A stretch of 64,000 nucleotides of DNA, taken from contig CM060198.1 of assembly GCA_030549335.1 (NCBI GenBank), forward strand, positions 45,349,353 to 45,413,352. Direction: 5' to 3'. The translations under genes were made by a program, and so were the position numbers. Below, one piece after another: positions 13,369 through 25,420 of this stretch; position 1 is the first letter of the stretch; each line of letters opens with the position of its first letter. The notes beneath the pieces are model-generated. The model was not told the origin of the DNA and made no database searches. It saw only the letters and a list, made by a program, of their open reading frames with translations. Origin of the DNA: Pontederia crassipes (taxonomy: Eukaryota > Streptophyta > Magnoliopsida > Commelinales > Pontederiaceae).

Positions 13369-15567
13369 TTTAATGAATTTGGTGAATTAAATGTTGTATT
13401 ATTTCTTAATCAAAAGTTTGAGTGCATAAATGGATTAAGGATTATTGCAATTAATGTACTGAAGAAGAGGATGCATCACTAGGAATTAAAATATGATGAT
13501 TTTGATGCAGTCGTGGATGAGTCACGGAAGTATATCCAAAGATTGGGGTTAGTTAAAGTATAAAATTAACTTAGGATACTATAATGGATCGAAATTTTCT
13601 TAGTAATAAAGAAATCTGACTGAACAGTCAGTAGGGACTAATTAAACATAAATATCTATAGCTGAATTTTTTTTGCCATGAATTTTGAAAGTTATTTCTT
13701 CAATTTGTGACATACATCACAACAAAATAAAAAATGATTTAGAGTCTACCTCTTTAACGTCCATGATTAGATAGATGAGTGGATGACAATGCATGAATTA
13801 TTGGAAACTGTTGTTTAGCAAATACTATTCATATATGTAGATTCAATAACGCATACTACATATCTAATGCAGGAGTTATCTGACAACAACTGTGTCTATA
13901 GAAATGAGGTGCAACATAATGCTGGTGAATGTACTCAAATTTTACAAGATATTGCAACTGATCCGACTCTTCCTCGCACAAAGACGGTGTCATGCCCTAT
14001 ATGCAATCATCCAGAAGTCGTCTTCTTTCAGGTTCAATTCTTTCTTTGCTTTCCTCGTTGAAGAACGAAAAAAATCTTTTCTTTTACATTTGAAAAAGTA
14101 TCGAGCATGCTTTTTTGTCTATATTTTGCTAAAGTTTTATTTTTCTTCTTTTTGAAAGTACAATATCTCAATATATAGATATTTCTCGTTGTGCATTTTG
14201 GAATACTTTTTTTTGTTGCATATCTAACGCCAAATGTCTCATGATCACTCAACTTTTAGTGCTTTTTTGGAGAAAATATGTAGTCTTGCTTAGAATATTC
14301 TTGTTGGTACTCAAATTTTGTGCAACTTTGTTTAGGAACATCTTTAACCATACATGCATTAAGATTGATTTCCTTAGTGTATATCGGTACCAAAATTTAC
14401 AAACCTAGAGACCAAATGGCCATTGCTAAATGTGCTGAAGCGTCATATATAGCTTATAATTTTAAATTTTGTATACTAACTATTTTTCAAATGCATTGTT
14501 GAGAAGGATTGTTGGTGATTGGTGTCATGAATTTTACTTCAACAAAAGAAGTGCAGTTTTTAATAATGTTGCTAATCGTTGACGTGTTACATGATATTGC
14601 CTAAAAACTCTTGGAATTTCCAACGTATTGTATCTTCCTTTTGATAGAGGATAATGCATCTAATGAATGTAGAGAGATGACTATCTTGAACATGTTGTAT
14701 GAAATACTTTTAAGGAATTCATGTATTAAAAAAGGTTTAGACATGGATAAGTGTTTTGGCCACATCTTACTTATTTTAGACATTAATGACACACAAAATA
14801 TTAAAAATTCTAATTTTAAACAAATACTTTTATGAACTAAAATTCAGCTTCTAGAAATAATCTTATTTTATACTATCCAAAGGGATGTAATCCCGAATGA
14901 GTTTAGGACTTGTGTGACTTTGATATGCCAACAAATTAGGTACTACAAAATGAGTAGAAATATCTCCATTCAAGGGTGGAGTAAATACTTACCAGATACA
15001 TCTGGTCATTATTCTTAGCTTTATAGTCATGATTAGAAACTTTTGGCGATTCATATATTTGTGATCGTTAATGTTTACTAAGATCCATTTAAAGGTCTCG
15101 TTTGGAACAAAACCAACAATAGGAATAAGCCTTTGTTCTTACTTCTGAAGCCAAACAATAATTTTTTGTAGCTTGTGTGACCCACATATTATGATTAGTG
15201 AGAGCAATATGTTCGTGCAATGGGTGGAACAAAGGTGTTCCGTGAGGTTATATTGGGTCAGGAAAAAACTATTCTAAAATAAAAAATGTATCCAAATAAT
15301 CCCATAGGATAAGAGAGTAAATAATGGAACATGTTTATCCGAATTTATAAATAAAAAATATTTTTAACAAATAACTTTCTTGACACAATCACCTGTAAAA
15401 GTGTTGAAATTCCATCAAATACTTAGCTAAACATTTGATTATCTATGATACTAATTGTTGCTTGTATTTGGTGATGTTGATAGGCTACTCCGAGGGGAGA
15501 TGAAGGTATAACCTTGTTCTTTGTCTGTTGCAACACTAATTGCGGCCACAAATGGAGAGAGAACTAG
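12950..15567 (+). CDS. RPB9: DNA-directed RNA polymerase subunit RPB9-like, copy B (4 exons)
   Basis: Exons by eye are 12950-12978, 13126-13201, 13873-14031 and 15484-15567. All introns are GT-AG, in the same positions and phases as in copy A, and the product is 115 residues. The start MSTMKFC matches what I recall of plant RPB9, and the length fits the family. Ribbon 1 keeps the first pair (CRKC) and the third cysteine, but the fourth ligand is arginine: CRNR at residues 29-32, where copy A has CRNC. Ribbon 2 is complete (CPIC and VCCNTNC). Other unusual residues are ECTQIL for the usual ERTQ and GHKW for GHRW. The promoter region looks more intact than that of copy A. The damage is the mirror image of copy A's, so neither gene encodes an unaltered two-ribbon protein. 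It could be expressed or an early-stage pseudogene. Confidence 0.85.
13321..13366. repeat. (GA)n microsatellite in intron 2 of RPB9-B
   Basis: About 20 GA units lie in the intron after exon 2. The matching place in copy A (about 4290-4302) has only about six, so the array expanded or contracted after the duplication. Confidence 0.9.
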
Positions 15568-16253
15568 ATAAACATACATGATGCATATCAAAAGTTTACT
15601 GGATGACACAAGTTAGTCTTACTTTTAACAATGAACAAAACATGACCTTATTATCGCAAACACTCTCTCGAGACGTGCTAACATTGAAACTGAATGCAAT
15701 CTAACTTGTACTTTATTGCAAGCTTATTTATCATATCAGTTCAATGTGTTCTTCATTCTATGCATCGATTTTGGATTCACACCACTGCAAATATGACGGG
15801 TCATGACTATTTTTTGCATTAAATTGGCGTCATCCTTAGAATCATGCCCTCTTCAAATTTTTAAGAAAAATTTCCACATGTTCATCTTTATTTCATCCCC
15901 TCGGCTAAGCTTTCTTTTTTTTTTTGTGCCTCTCTAGTTTTATTCATTCCAATGAATTTGATAAATATTTTAGTTCCCAAATAAGTAATAAAATAATAAT
16001 GGAATCAATAAAAAAATAATTACTACTTTCATAATACATCATACTCTTCTTAAAAAAAGTTGTCCTCCAATTTGAATAGAGTGAGGTGGCACAATTGGAG
16101 TAAATGTGGTGGTATTGAAGGACTTTAATTTTCACAAGTATAAATTATATCATACAATTGCTCTTTTTTTTAGTTCATCTACTAATTGTCTATTGCCAAA
16201 TTAAAGCGGATAGTACGATTATGGGTGGATTTCAAAGTTGGTGAACCATATGA

Positions 16254-16478
16254 TTAAGAAGTTAAGAGAGGATTAAGAAGTGGGAAACCAGAACCTCCCA
16301 AGTTGCTCTTGACGCACAAGGGGCCTATGAAGGCACACTTATTGAACCCAGACATTAGTCCAGTAGGGTCGTGGACATGGTTGAGGTCGAGGGCATGACC
16401 TAGACCATGGACGATGAGGCCAGGGTATGAGGACCCGACCTCAAAAAGAAGCCGACATTGATTGTTCATTTTGATCAT
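16254..16478 (-). pseudogene. Decayed metzincin-like metallopeptidase fragment
   Basis: An open stretch of 74 codons contains HGLGHALDLNH, which has the spacing of the metzincin zinc site HExxHxxGxxH, followed by GLMSG at the place of a Met-turn. The catalytic glutamate is glycine and the conserved glycine is aspartate, so it would be inactive. Only this fragment is visible and the frame has no clear gene start. It begins directly beyond the end of the duplicated block. The spacing could be chance, and I have not matched it to a named family. Confidence 0.3.
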
Positions 16479-18897
16479 TTAAGAAATGCAGAACAAATGT
16501 GGATGATGATTATCCACATGGCCTTAGAGACACTTCCATATAGTTCATGTCTCATAACTCATATTTTTCATTTTTTTCACAATCATTCTACTCATGGACT
16601 TCTTCCACTGATTGTAGCAGTATGACGAGAAAAATTAGTAGACATATTGATTGCAAAGAGATGCACATTGAAGAAGGAAGGGAGGGAAACATAAAAATGA
16701 TTAAAGATGTAAAGATATGACTCACACCACAATTGGGTCTGAGATGGATTTAAATAGTATACGTGAATTTACATTATATCAATGTATGTTTATCGCTGTT
16801 ACAAGCAAGATAATGTGATTTCATTGATTCAACGAGTTAATGTCTAATGGATTATTGTATATGTTTATATTAATTAGTCTCGTTATGCCTTAGACTTCAT
16901 ATGGCCCCTACATTATGATGATAAAAGACCTAAGTAAATCCAAAACAAGTTATATGAATCCTTAGTTGGATTATTTTATGTCGAAACTAAGAATTTGAAT
17001 TTTAATTATGTAACATTAGTTTGACAAGAGTTAAGTATTATCCAGCTTATAAAGAATCAAGTATAATATAGGGATGGCCAAATAAAAAAAAAAGAATGGA
17101 GAAGTCATATTAAACCAAACAATCTTAAATAAATTATGATCCAATAAAAATATATAATAATAAAGGGTTTTTTTTTAAATCTAACATGGCAGATTTTATT
17201 GATAGATATAACATATTTTAATTTTAAAAATAAAAAATATTATAATGTATAATATGTTTGAAATTACTCTTAGTATTAAGTGTTCATAGATGGCTATGAT
17301 CAGAATAATGAATTTATCTATCAGTTATTATAGATATTTCTAAGATGAATTAGTATTGTCAGTAAGAAAAAGAACAAATTAAATAAGACTATGAAATGCA
17401 TGTGAGGGTTGAAAACGGATGGTTTTTGGAGTGAACTTAAAGTCGCTTAAAAAATGTATATATGACTGAGGAATATATGATCCCTCCTCTAATTGGTTGT
17501 TAAACGACCAAAGTATCATGTAAGCAAATTTTTGAAATTCTAAGATTCAAGATAAAATGCGAAGATTTTATAAGTCCCCTACAAGGTTACTTGAGAAGCA
17601 AGTTAATCACTTAAGATGAATGATTAGGAAGTACACTATAAATTTTGAATTGATTTATATTAGCTATCACTATATTTATAATTTTCATAATAACTTCTAA
17701 GTGTATATGGTAATTAAGGACCACAACTCAGATGAAAAAGAAAATGCATGTAATGTTCAACTAACGGATTATGTAAGTCATTAGAGGTTCATACATTGAT
17801 AGGTTAAATAAAAGTAAAATGAAATCCAATTGTGTTTTAGTTGCTCTCCAAGATGCCTCCAAGTCTATATGATGAATAATTTTCCCAGCACTGCCTCGAT
17901 CAAGTGGATCAATTATGATCCTAATCATATTCTTTTATATGGATGAATTTTTCCTATGAACTTCAGGGACATTTTTCAATCGCTCTTCCAATGTGATAAA
18001 GGACATTGTTAATGCAAATGGTAATGAGAGGATATGAGAAGAATAGAGATGATTGCTTGTCTTGTGTGTTGTTGATTGCTTTGTTTTTACCTTGTTGTTT
18101 GAATTTATTTCATGCATTCGTGATGTTTTTACTAAGGACTTCTGTTATGTAGTGTGCATAAATTGTTGTTCATTATGTATTGGTAATACCATGTGTTTCA
18201 TTAACCAATCAATCCCTTATCGTAGTTACCGTTCGATCTCAACATCAATTCATAGTGCTTTTCACTCCTTTGTGACTATTATACCTATTCATTCCCCCAT
18301 ACATGAAGTTGAAAGTTACTCCGCTCCAAAAGGAAAAGAACATTCCATGGTAATATACAACTATTTGTCTTCTATGAAATTATATGATATGACATTGTAA
18401 GAAAAAGATCAATCAAAGGTAATGGAATGTAAAACCAAGTGGTTAAAGCTCAAGGCAACTTCCATGATCAGAATATCAAACAAAGTATTGATACAAGCTA
18501 TCGAGGCATAGAAAATATATTGAATGACATTGATTAATAAACCTCCTCATTCAAATGTCATGAATGGTCGAGAATGATCCACCCCGAATGATTTATAACA
18601 ATATTGATTGATTCCAATTGTCTTATCGGACAATTAACTAGTTCTATGCTTTGAACAATCTCTCAAAACATTTGATCTAAGATGAAGGTCAAGAATCCAT
18701 GAACTACTACCAACATACTATATCACCATAACATCAACATTGGACGATGTTAAACGGTGAATTCCATGGTGTTCGAACGATTGACTGACATAGGGATCCT
18801 AAACTCCCAAGAAGATCATAGGTATATTATTGGATCAATAGCTATCCTAAAATTCAATCGATAGATGCAATGATTCATAGGGCGTATATGTCACGAC
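16479..18897. other. AT-rich DNA, nothing recognised
   Basis: No transposon ends, conserved protein motifs or RNA genes were seen. A 115-codon open frame at 18053-18400 has no recognisable domain. Confidence 0.5.
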
Positions 18898-18900
18898 ACG

Positions 18901-19640
18901 AAAATGCATTATTAGAGAAGAAAAATCCGCAAGCTGTGACATAATACGATCGATCAAATTATTATAACGGAAGCATCATATTATCATGTAGAAATATGTG
19001 AAATAAGGTTATCACACTATTGTTCACATGACACTACCAAAAAATGCATTATTAGAGAAGGGAAATCCGGTCGCTATTATTAAAATTCTAGTCGTTATTG
19101 ATCATTAATGATCAGCATTTTCGGTCGTCACCGGTCGTTGTAGATGCCGCCATTAAAAGTCAATAACGATAGATTAAAAGTGTCGGCCGTTAAAAGTCTT
19201 TAACGACCATCAATAATCCGATCGTTAAAACCATTTAAGGACCATTTAGTTGGCCGTTAAATACATTAATGACCAGCACAAACCTTCGTCGTGAATACTC
19301 TTTAGCGGCTAGTAATCCGATCGTTAAATGTCATCAATGACCATAAATAGTCTGGTCGTTAAATTTATATAATGACCATTTAGTTGGTTGTTAAACACAT
19401 TAATGGCCATCAACATCTTTGTCGTTGATAATCTTCAACGACTAGTAATCAGGTAGTTAAAAGTCATCAACGATCATAAATAATCCGATCATTAATTATA
19501 TATAATGAACATCAATAGTTGGTCATTAAACACATTAGTGACCATCAATATTTTTGTCATTAATAATTTTCAACAACATACTATTCGATCGTTGTCACTA
19601 CCATCAACCAAGTGGTCATTAAAAATCTTCAATGATTGTT
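18901..19640 (+). mobile_element. CACTA-like transposon terminus with subterminal repeats
   Basis: CACTACCAAAAAA begins at 19032. It is followed by many diverged copies of a word like AATAATCCGATCGTTAAA, for example near 19211, 19312, 19342, 19480 and 19510, and of its partial complement TTTAACGACCAT. Dense short subterminal repeats beside a CACTA end are typical of En/Spm elements. The 20-bp word AAAATGCATTATTAGAGAAG at the terminus also occurs at 18901, suggesting a second broken terminus. I could not find the opposite end. Confidence 0.5.
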
Positions 19641-22019
19641 ATGTTGATCATTAAAACTCTTCTCCGATTAAAAAAATGGCCAATAAATATAATTTAATGA
19701 CAATTTATATGATAGTTAAGAGCATTAACTATTATTATAATTGCTATCATTAATATCTTCCTAGAAATTAGTCAATCAACATAATATACTGAACATACTT
19801 GTAGTACATTTTAACATGGTCTTTATCACACATTGATTTAAATGACACATAATCCACAATGCATTTTCTCGGCAATCGTTCAACTAAAATAAACTCAAAA
19901 ACTATAACACAAAAGTTAAATTAACTTGCCAGGAGTGTTCATATAACAATCCAATAAAGAACAATTATCCAAGCAAACAAATATTCATAGCAGTGAAGAT
20001 CGATATCATTTAGCATCCAAATTTTCTAAGCCATTCATTCCCTCCAAAGAAATGTTGACATTGTTCTAAAAACAAAGTAGCTAGTTTGAGCTTTGCATTG
20101 TGTTTCCACATCTTCAAAATCTTTAAAGTTGACAAAATACATAAGATTTTTTTAATAAATGTGCAGTGATTGTTGAATTAACAACAAACTGAAAAGCAAG
20201 AAATGATTCTATATTATTCTCAAAGAAAAAATGAGAGAAGCAAGAAGCATGATTCTATATGAAAGGTGAAGAATTATATAGAAGAGACCCCTTATACAAC
20301 TACAAGTAAATAGAGAAACTGCAAAAAGTTGTTACAATGACTGGATAATAATGAAATGCCAAAGACCTGCATGCATATATATAATGCAGACATGCATGCA
20401 CAAAATAATATTTGATGAATGGACATAGTATATATCTGAAAAATGAGGCAACTAGCTGCAGGAATAGATTTTTGTACTTCACATGTTTATCAATTTATTG
20501 AATAATGTATGACATGAAGGTGTTGATAAGGCTGAGACCAACACATAAAGGGTTGCAGAAAGATTTAAAAAGGTGCCAATCATCAAGCTAACTTGATGGT
20601 TACTAGCAAGTAGAACCATGTTGCATCTCCACACCATACATAAAGACAAGAGGCATTGACATTTAGAGTTTCCTTTATAATATAAAATTTTTAATTTGGG
20701 GCAACTCAATCAAGGAAATACAAGGACCTGGATTTCAGTACATGGAGAATAACTGGAATGCACCATATTTGTGAATAAAATTGAAGAGATTACATGTTCT
20801 CGTTGTGAATAGGTTACATGTTCTCATTGTCAAGAAAAAGGGCATGTGAAAATTAACCATGAGAAATGATGCTTTGCATGCAATGGATCAAAGCACCAGA
20901 GCCTCATGTCATAAACTTCAAAAGGCCAGCCATGGCCCTAATGCCACTAGTGCTATATATACCACCAGTAATCACCATTTTGTCAAAAGAAAAAAAAATG
21001 ATAAAACTACAAAAAATACATCCTAATTTTTCTCGTACTGATGCCAACTATAAGACTAAATAATCAAAATTCTTTTATGGAAACTCACAATATTGACCAA
21101 TAGTTTATTAAGATTCTTTTATATAATCATTCATTGCATTATATGAACTGAAACTTTGACATGACAAGATTGAAACTTTTGGCATGGCAAGACTAATTAA
21201 AAAAGAAGACTCGTCATCGTGTCTATTAGTTAATGTGGCATTGACCTCAACATGTAGCAAAGATATGACTTATGTTTTGTTTAGAATGTTGAAGAAATAT
21301 GCAAATGGTCCAGTAAAAATGCATTCAACATAGTAATTAATCGAATTCAATAGCTGTCTTACTTTAGTTTGTTAACTTACTGGCGGTATTTTTACTTGTA
21401 AAAGGGGAAAGATGATTGACCAAGGTGTTAAGAAAACATGCACTAATAGTATAAGAAAATAGAAAACAAGATCAATCCCCCAAAAAATAGATAAAACATC
21501 ATCTCACAACCTGTCAATGTAGAGAATCATATAAAAAGATCATGTAGAGAATCATATGTTGGCATTGGACCTTATGTTGCAAAATCATATCAAAATTTTA
21601 AACATCTAAAAGTTAGCCCAAAAATATCTTAACTAATCTTATTCATAACCATATAATGATTTTTTTTTAAAAAATGCCTTAACCTTGAAAATCTTTACAA
21701 TATTACAATAATTTCAATGTTGATTTCTTATATTTTTTTATAATCATGAGATAAATCACAAAAAATAAAATATGCCCTTATGAAAATGAATTGTAAAATG
21801 TATTTGATATTTGTCCAAATGTATATATTACCTATAGGATAATGTTGAAAGTCTCAAAATTGTTCTTTAAACTAATAAAATTTTACCTAAGAATGGTGAT
21901 TCAATAAATAACTAATTTTATTTTATCAATTAAAATTAGGAAACATTAGACAATTGTCTATACTGAAAAGTTAAGAAATAAATTTAAAATATAAAATATA
22001 ATTTTTATATAATACTTCT
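19641..22019. other. AT-rich DNA, nothing recognised
   Basis: It is possibly the interior of the CACTA-like element that starts at 19032, but no transposase motif or second end was seen. Short open frames at 20300-20709 and 20866-21063 have no recognisable features. Confidence 0.45.
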
Positions 22020-22370
22020 TTTGCTTTAAGCCTTTGAGCTAGCCTTTGGCGTTGGCGAGCACCTCCCCTCCTCTGACGTCGTCATTACAACCCAACTAAC
22101 CTTGTCGCCGATCCTGGGTAACACCATGCTCTACGAGATATCCGCCATCACCTAGGATTACGCACCTTCTGATCTGGAGCATTACAGTTCCTCTGTGCTA
22201 GCATTCTCGCAGGAAGCTTGGTGCATGCGCATTTCCAGTACCAGAGCGGACGCCATCGAAAATTTCCCATCAGCTCCTTTGGGAAAGCAGCGGCGACGGG
22301 GGTGACATCGGCAGCTCAAGAGGACTCCGCCATTCAACTCATCCACCTCCTCATCAACTGTGGATTATAT
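22020..22370 (+). pseudogene. GC-rich coding relic, possibly GRAS family
   Basis: This is a short GC-rich island in AT-rich DNA with coding-like composition. One frame is open apart from two stops. The 3' end (22301-22362) reads EDSAIQLIHLLINC after a frame change, resembling the start of a GRAS domain (xRLVHLLMxCAEA). The match is short, and the rest does not clearly fit GRAS. It is interrupted at 22370 by CATATC-rich repeat. Confidence 0.25.
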
Positions 22371-23974
22371 ATCATGTAACATATCATATCATGTAACATG
22401 GCATGTCATGTATCATATCATATAATGTATGCATGTATGCACATGTCATATTACCAACTAGTCAGAGGAACATATTACCCCGTAGGGTTTCATATCATCC
22501 CAAATCATAAGGTACATTTCCTGCAAAAGATATATCATCCCTTATCAAAGGCCTCATATCGTCCTATAGGACATCGTATCATCCTTTCCGGGGAACATAT
22601 ATTATCCCGTAGGATATCATATCATCCCATGAAAATGAGGTACCTTCATTGCATAAGACATCATCCCCACAGAGGAAATGCAATGCATGACAGATAAGAT
22701 GCATAATGCATGCATTAACCATATCATATCACTTAGAACACATATCATATAATTGCATTAAAAGTAATCCACTCAATTTTCGATCATATAGAACATATAG
22801 TCATATCAAATGACATTCCAAAGAATAACATGAGCTATAACAATGATGGGTTACTTCTAGTGCATCTTAGTACATTAGGAATTCGTGTGGTACTAGAAAC
22901 ATCATGAATAATAATTAGTAAACATGTGATATTAATATAATTATAATTTCGCATCATAACAGTCTTTATGAAGCCTAATCCTATAAAAATTTCCCATTTA
23001 GGTATATTGTATAAAGACTCTACAATTTCATCAAGGCAACTATATTCTTCACCTACCCAGTTTGCTAACAGATTGAGTGGTGTCGGGTGTAAAAGTCATA
23101 ACTTCTAGGATACTTATGATAATTAAGTAATTATAATTTTTCATGAAACTAGACTCCCCTTGGTTTAAAGCATATAAATCTCATAATTTATTTGCTCATA
23201 TATGGTTCTAAAAAAATCCAGAGATTTTCCTCTGTTCTCTTCTACTTCTCTATTCTGAGTGATGTTTACTTTAAAACTCATAACTTTCGTTGTACATGGT
23301 CTATGAAAGTGATTCCACTTGGATTAAAAATAGGACTTTAACATATTTAAGACATATAAATTTCATATATTAAGAATAAGCATTTAAATTACCATAGTAT
23401 TTACAATTTGGACTATGCATCATAGGAAACAGAGAGGGCGACTCGAAATAATCGATTCATAACTTTTTGTATGCAAATTCAATTAACCTGATTCTAGAGC
23501 CCATGGAAAGTAGACTCAATTAGGGTTCATCCTATGAAATTTCATAATTTTTGAAGAACTCTAAAGCATCTCGAGTTTGCATTCCTCTTCATAGCATGAG
23601 TCATACGGGTCATGCTCTCGATCATTTCCCTTTGGTCCGCTAAAGTGTTCGAAGGACCTCCTGGCTCCATCCTTGATAAACATTAACCAACCAACATTAG
23701 ATGGTTAATTTTAAACGGTTAATCATATAGCACAAAACATACATACTATTTATTTTGGATGGCTCCTCATGACGATTGCACATGGATTTAGACACTTGAT
23801 AGTTCTATGACATACTTAACATAGGCCCTGACTACGTTCTCATACCAACTTCAACGACCTGGAAATCCACCCTAAAAATTTTGGACATTTAGGGTAATTT
23901 CACGCCATTAGCCCGTTCGTCATAACATCATCATAATAAAATGATAAAAATACTATTACGAAAAATCATTAAAC
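22371..23974. repeat. CATATC-rich repeat and LTR-like non-coding DNA
   Basis: Bases 22371-22740 are rich in CATATCAT and in repeats of CCCGTAGG..CATATCATCCC (22477 and 22610). The rest, to about 23970, is non-coding, with phrases of the kind common in plant gypsy LTRs, such as AATTTCATA and CATAACTTTTTGTATG. No terminal TG..CA pair, primer site or coding region could be tied to it. Confidence 0.3.
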
Positions 23975-24175
23975 CAACAACAATAACAAGAACAAAGCCT
24001 TATCCCACTAGGTGGGGTCGGCTACATGGATCATACGACATAATTTCGCTCTATTAGTAACTATATTCGTTGATCCATGTTCATAAGATTCGACAGGGTT
24101 TTACGCTGGCTGTCGGGGCCTAACACAACCCTCCTCCTTTATCCGGGCTTGGGACCGGCTATAAAGCATAGGCAG
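23975..24175 (-). mobile_element. SINE (Au-like) with 10-bp target-site duplication
   Basis: The flanks ATCATTAAAC at 23965-23974 and 24176-24185 are a perfect 10-bp duplication. Read on the minus strand, the element runs from a head with CCCGGATAAAGGAGGAGGGT, recalled from the plant Au SINE family, to a 3' tail CCACCTAGTGGGATAAGGCT followed by a TTG/TTA-rich end. The tail matches the 3' end of the LINE at 31618-32466. The family name is from memory, and Pol III box motifs are not clear. Confidence 0.75.
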
Positions 24176-24185
24176 ATCATTAAAC

Positions 24186-25150
24186 ATGAGAATAAAATAA
24201 AATCATCTATAATTCAGTGGAAGACTTAAATAAAATAGTTTCACCATCATGCCATAGAACTAGGAAGAATTCATTATTTCATAAGACTCCTCTAAACAGA
24301 AATTCTAGAGACTCATGACTCTTTATTTCCTATGCCATATGTAACTTAGCCATCATGAGTTGATAAGCCATCCATCAAAGCTTGTCAGTTACCTGCACAG
24401 ATCCAGGATGTAGGTTCCCCAATTAGAGTATGTAAAGACCATGCAGTGTATGTGATGCATCCTATGCAGGATACTATATGACATATGTATATGACAATTT
24501 CATAATAACAATGAACATATATGCATGTCATAGAATATACACGTTGTTGGTTCACATCATAAGGACATCAATGAAATATTTGATATGTAAACATCATTAT
24601 CAGTTCATACGTCAGTCAGTACAATAGGCATACCAAGTGACTAGCACTTATCCTTATCTTGCCTCAGTAATATCCTCGGCGTTATCTCATAATCCTTTGG
24701 ATCATACTTTCATAGTCATTAGTCTTTTAGTTAGTCAATTCAATAATCTTTGATCTTATCAGTAATTGAAGAATCGAGTCGTTGCCCTCTAGTAGGCTAA
24801 CTAGGCCTTGAAGCCGAGGCTCCGTCACCCGAGGGTGAGTGGGAATATATATACCGATGCCGGTAAGATACAGTTATTCCACCAGAAAATGCTAACTCCA
24901 AAGTGCAGGGCACAATAATTTTCCAAGAAAAATTCTAACATATTTCCTGTCGTCAGTTTGAGGCCGACAAGTAACAATATTCTTTAATTGGGTTCATTAT
25001 TAATTCAAAATCAATAAAATAGTTTACGTCGCCCAGTCTTTAGATTTTTAACCTAGTTGCAGCTGTCCTTGCATTTCATGTATTAGGTTCATATACAATC
25101 ATCAATCAGTAATATATAATAATAAATACCTTAAAAATAACTTAAATATA
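24186..25150. other. Non-coding DNA, nothing recognised
   Basis: I see no open frame or terminal repeats. Some GC-richer phrases at 24780-24880 look repeat-derived, but I cannot name them. Confidence 0.4.
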
Positions 25151-25420
25151 ACATATATCAATTTTTCAGTTTATCACATCTGTGATAGGGTAGTCACAGC
25201 CGTGACAGAAACCCAGTCCTTACGTCCCTCTGTTACAATCGTGACCGACAGCGTCACGGTCGTGCTAGACTATCATGGCCGTAATAGATATGGTCATGGC
25301 CATGATAACTTCTCATGACCGTGATAGTAGTTGTCACGGGCATGACAACGTCAGTTTTCGCCAAACGCCAATTTTTGCCCCATCCTTCTATCACGGGCGT
25401 GACGTGGAGCATCACGGCCG
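25151..25420. repeat. Cluster of TCACGGCCGTGA-type palindromes
   Basis: Around ten variants of TCACGGCCGTGA occur in 270 bp, including a perfect one near 25411. Similar clusters lie inside both LTRs of the neighbouring element, so this is probably a fragment of another LTR copy of the same family. Confidence 0.6.

Larger units (their letters stand above)
8955..16238 (+). repeat. Segmental tandem duplication, copy B (with RPB9-B)
   Basis: This is the second copy of the block described at 1-7160. It begins with AT-rich tandem units, includes RPB9-B, and ends near 16238, where unrelated sequence starts. Point differences and small indels are common, so the duplication is not recent. Confidence 0.85.

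Noticed and set aside
18053-18400. 115-codon open frame on plus
   Set aside because: Cys/Phe/Ser-rich in AT-rich DNA, with no domain, splice context or repeat partner.
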